From Liolophura sinensis (Eukaryota > Mollusca > Polyplacophora > Chitonida > Chitonidae): 64,000 nucleotides of DNA. A program made the translations under genes and the position numbers. Position 1 is the stretch's first letter, and the number at the start of each line of letters is the position of its first letter. Shown one piece after another: positions 61,288 to 64,000 of this stretch. A model generated the notes under the pieces. The model had not been told where the DNA came from. It saw nothing but the letters and a program-made list of their open reading frames with translations, and ran no database searches. The DNA lies in assembly GCF_032854445.1 (NCBI RefSeq), contig NC_088295.1:77964028-78028027 (forward strand), read 5' to 3'.

Positions 61288-64000
61288 TTTATTAATAAAT
61301 GCGTTCCATAATTACACTTTGCCTATTTGTGGTTAAGTCATGTGAAGACCAGACGCGAATACAGAGCAAACCAAGAAGACATACTTTACAGACACTTTAC
61401 ACATTTTCAAGAAAATATATGTTGCGTACTAAAATAGTTAAGGTTCTCTGGGGAAAAAAATTGACAATCATGAAATACAGGGTGTCCAATTTTAACCTCA
61501 ACAATGTCAGTTACACCTTTACGTCATCCAAACGCCTGCACCCATCTGCAGTGAAACGAAATCAAAATAGAACTAAAATGAAGTTCTTTTTTCTGCCTGC
61601 AACCAAATGAACTCAAAAAAGAAAATGTAATGAAACAATTTTAAGAACACTTACATGATACACAGACTGAACCAGTATCATCCGGCACAAGTCCAACAAT
61701 GTCACTGCATCAAAACTAATACTGTACATTAAAGTATACATGTATATGGAAACATCACCAACTTTTAATTATTACCACAAAAATTACACACCATGCTGGC
61801 AACCAAATCTATATACAGGGTAACATTTTCCATTCAAATTAGACACAGTCATACAATAAATGCAACAAATATTTGAACTTCCAAAAGCTGAAAACAAAGT
61901 GGCTTCTGATTTAATGCAAAAAATAAACGCGGTAAATAAGACACTTTCAGATATGCACACATTGGAATCAGCAGTGACGGTTTACCTATGCAATCTCAGT
62001 ATAAACGTATTCCTACAAATCAGTGCAGAGTGTAAACCCTTTATCGTATTTATTCTTAAGTGTTCATTAAAGAAATTCTTTACACACATGATGATAATTG
62101 CAAATGAAAAATCAAAGTTGTCCGAATCATGATGTCAAATCAATGGCAAATCGTAATGTGCAAATTACATGTACATGCATCAACATCAACATTTTATAAA
62201 GGTGAGATTAAATACACATGTATATGATAAACAATGACAGTAATCATACAATACAGTGCCGCCTCCCGTCATATTTGTATATAGCCAGCATTATTAAACG
62301 TAAAGACATTGTAAAAATAGCCTAAGTACTAGCAGATAGACCACTGAAAACACTTACTGTGTGTGGCAATGCCTTCATCCTAATTCTTTTCATTTCTGGG
62401 ATATCTGCTCTCTAGCCAATATGCATGTAATTTTAATACGAACACACAGTTTCTCTTTTCTCATTTTATTTGTGCATCCAATGAAAAACAAGTACAAAAG
62501 AATTGGGAGAGATATGTAATATGTAGCTTTCAGCACTACTAATATCTGTCCTAAACACCAGAATAATTACAGCACTGGTGCCTATATATTTTAGATTTTT
62601 TTCACAGAATTAAATGCAGACAAGTGTTCTGATTGTACTGTGGGCTGTTTGGATTACATTGATAATGCATGTCAATGCTAATGTCACATCAACGTTTTTC
62701 TGGATCTACAACAGGTATTTGATCTCAAATTTGATTTTTCACGTACAGACACACACTACACCAGTACAAGTCCCAGGGATTTTATTCAGCAGTTAACATT
62801 AAGGTGTAGAAAAAGTTGGTGTCACTAACAAAATACATGGGCATTATGAATGTGATGCATAAAGACGGCTATACAATCAAAACATTTGACTGCATTTAAC
62901 TCAGTGAAAAATATCTTATAAATAACAAGTTCAAGTATTTTCAGATACAGTTTTCAGTGGTCTTTCTACTGATTCTTACTTAACTTTTCCAATTTCTTTT
63001 CCTTCAGTGATGGCTAACCAAATGACTATTATTATTCACTATAACTCAGTCCTTGAGGAACAACAAATCAACCGCTGCTCTGACAGTAATAGAAAATGTG
63101 GGTGTATGGGAAGTGTTGGAAACTGAAATCACACAAAATCAGCCAAAACTTCTAGTTCACCGTTCAGAAACAAATATGTATTCTTGTGACCAGCTTCAAC
63201 ATATCTACATGGATTTCTAATATGTGAAGAATAATGAACTTTCATTTGGTTTATCTTAAAAATCCTTGAGACACAAAGTGACCAGCACTTAACTACAATA
63301 GGTGCATCGTAACAATATTAATATTCTAGAATAAAATATTTGCGAGTATGTGTACAAATGTTGCACGTTGGCATTTCATATGTGGTTTTGAGACAATTGA
63401 AGAGATATAAAGAAAACAAGCTAACACGGGATTGAGGCCAAAAATGAACAATATGGTTTGTCCCCAGGGCTGCTTGATCAGTATCAGTGAATGTATCACC
63501 AATGGGCTATGACCTTTGTCATCCTCCTTAGAGTGTCTTCATATTCATAATGTATCATTTAAACACCCTAAACTTTCTTCACCTCTTACAAATGTAGAAC
63601 ATCAGATACAAAAATGTTTGAGTACAACAACACTTAAATGTAGGCATGACCTAAATTCTGAGCATCACTTTTAATGATTCAATATCACTTTTTAATGATT
63701 ATTTGGTGACTGAAACCATTTTCAAGAATGTTTCACTCATGTAAGAGTGGACAGTTCCATGTGGAGGAAAACTGAAATAAACCACCAGCATTTGGCAAGT
63801 AACGTGTAACTGATCTTCAACTGTGGAACAAGCTCAGCCAAACTGGTGGTAGGCAAGTAATCTCCCATACACTTCATGTAAGATCACTTGAACACCCATT
63901 CAGACACCAGTGTCTTTTTGCTACCAAGCCCAGATAATGGTGAAAGCAGTAGAATCTTCCAAAATGTCTGTTCAAGGCAGGGATTGAAATAACATCTAGT
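61288..64000 (-). other. Possible 3' UTR of an off-window minus-strand gene
   Basis: A minus-strand AATAAA (plus TTTATT at 61288) is followed by GT/CT-rich sequence on that strand. To its right 2.7 kb is AT-rich, almost free of the repeats that fill the rest of the window, and without a long frame. A degenerate SINE fragment lies at about 63715-63800 (minus). This would fit a long 3' UTR; it is not proven. Confidence 0.25.

Overview
This is eukaryotic, metazoan genomic DNA: AT-rich, with short GT-AG exons separated by introns of about 0.3 to 2.5 kb, many tRNA-derived SINE copies ending in AATAAATAAATA tails, and many intronic minisatellites. The repeats and gene structure suggest a marine lophotrochozoan, most likely a mollusc; that assignment is inference.

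Layout. (1) Bases 1-39976, plus strand: the 3' part of one large gene. I can place 44 exons that join in frame (6144 coding bases, 2047 residues) to a stop at 39974-39976. The product is a secreted or extracellular modular protein: a partial EGF module at the window edge, 40 complete EGF-like modules (most calcium-binding, with the D-[IV]-[ND]-E-C start and the Asx-hydroxylation motif), three follistatin/Kazal-type modules with one thrombospondin type 1 module between the second and third, and a C-terminal cystine knot. Its start, signal peptide and upstream modules lie outside the window. (2) Bases 39977-44375: tail-to-tail intergenic DNA with a 31-bp satellite of about 1 kb, other short arrays, SINE copies and a local segmental duplication. 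(3) Bases 44376-56322, minus strand: a STRAD gene (STE20-related adaptor pseudokinase, partner of LKB1 and MO25). Eleven exons join in frame to 416 residues and end in the C-terminal Trp-Ile-Phe. The initiator exon was not found. (4) Bases 56323-64000: no coding region recognised; SINE fragments, a CpG-richer patch near 58.8 kb that could be the STRAD promoter, and a unique AT-rich stretch from 61.3 kb that may be the 3' UTR of a further minus-strand gene.

The most unusual feature is a set of minisatellites whose repeat unit contains an exon-intron boundary. In STRAD, a 39-bp array repeats the 3' end of the catalytic-loop exon plus its splice donor 12 times, and a 38/39-bp array of about 25 units repeats the acceptor and first bases of another exon as a juxtaposed TTTAG|GTGAGC, which looks like a recursive-splicing site. 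In the EGF gene, a 53-bp array runs into the start of exon 13 and a 48-bp array runs out of the end of exon 4. A second unexpected signal is SINE orientation: every tRNA-derived SINE copy I found inside the plus-strand gene is on the plus strand, and nearly all copies in the minus-strand half are on the minus strand.
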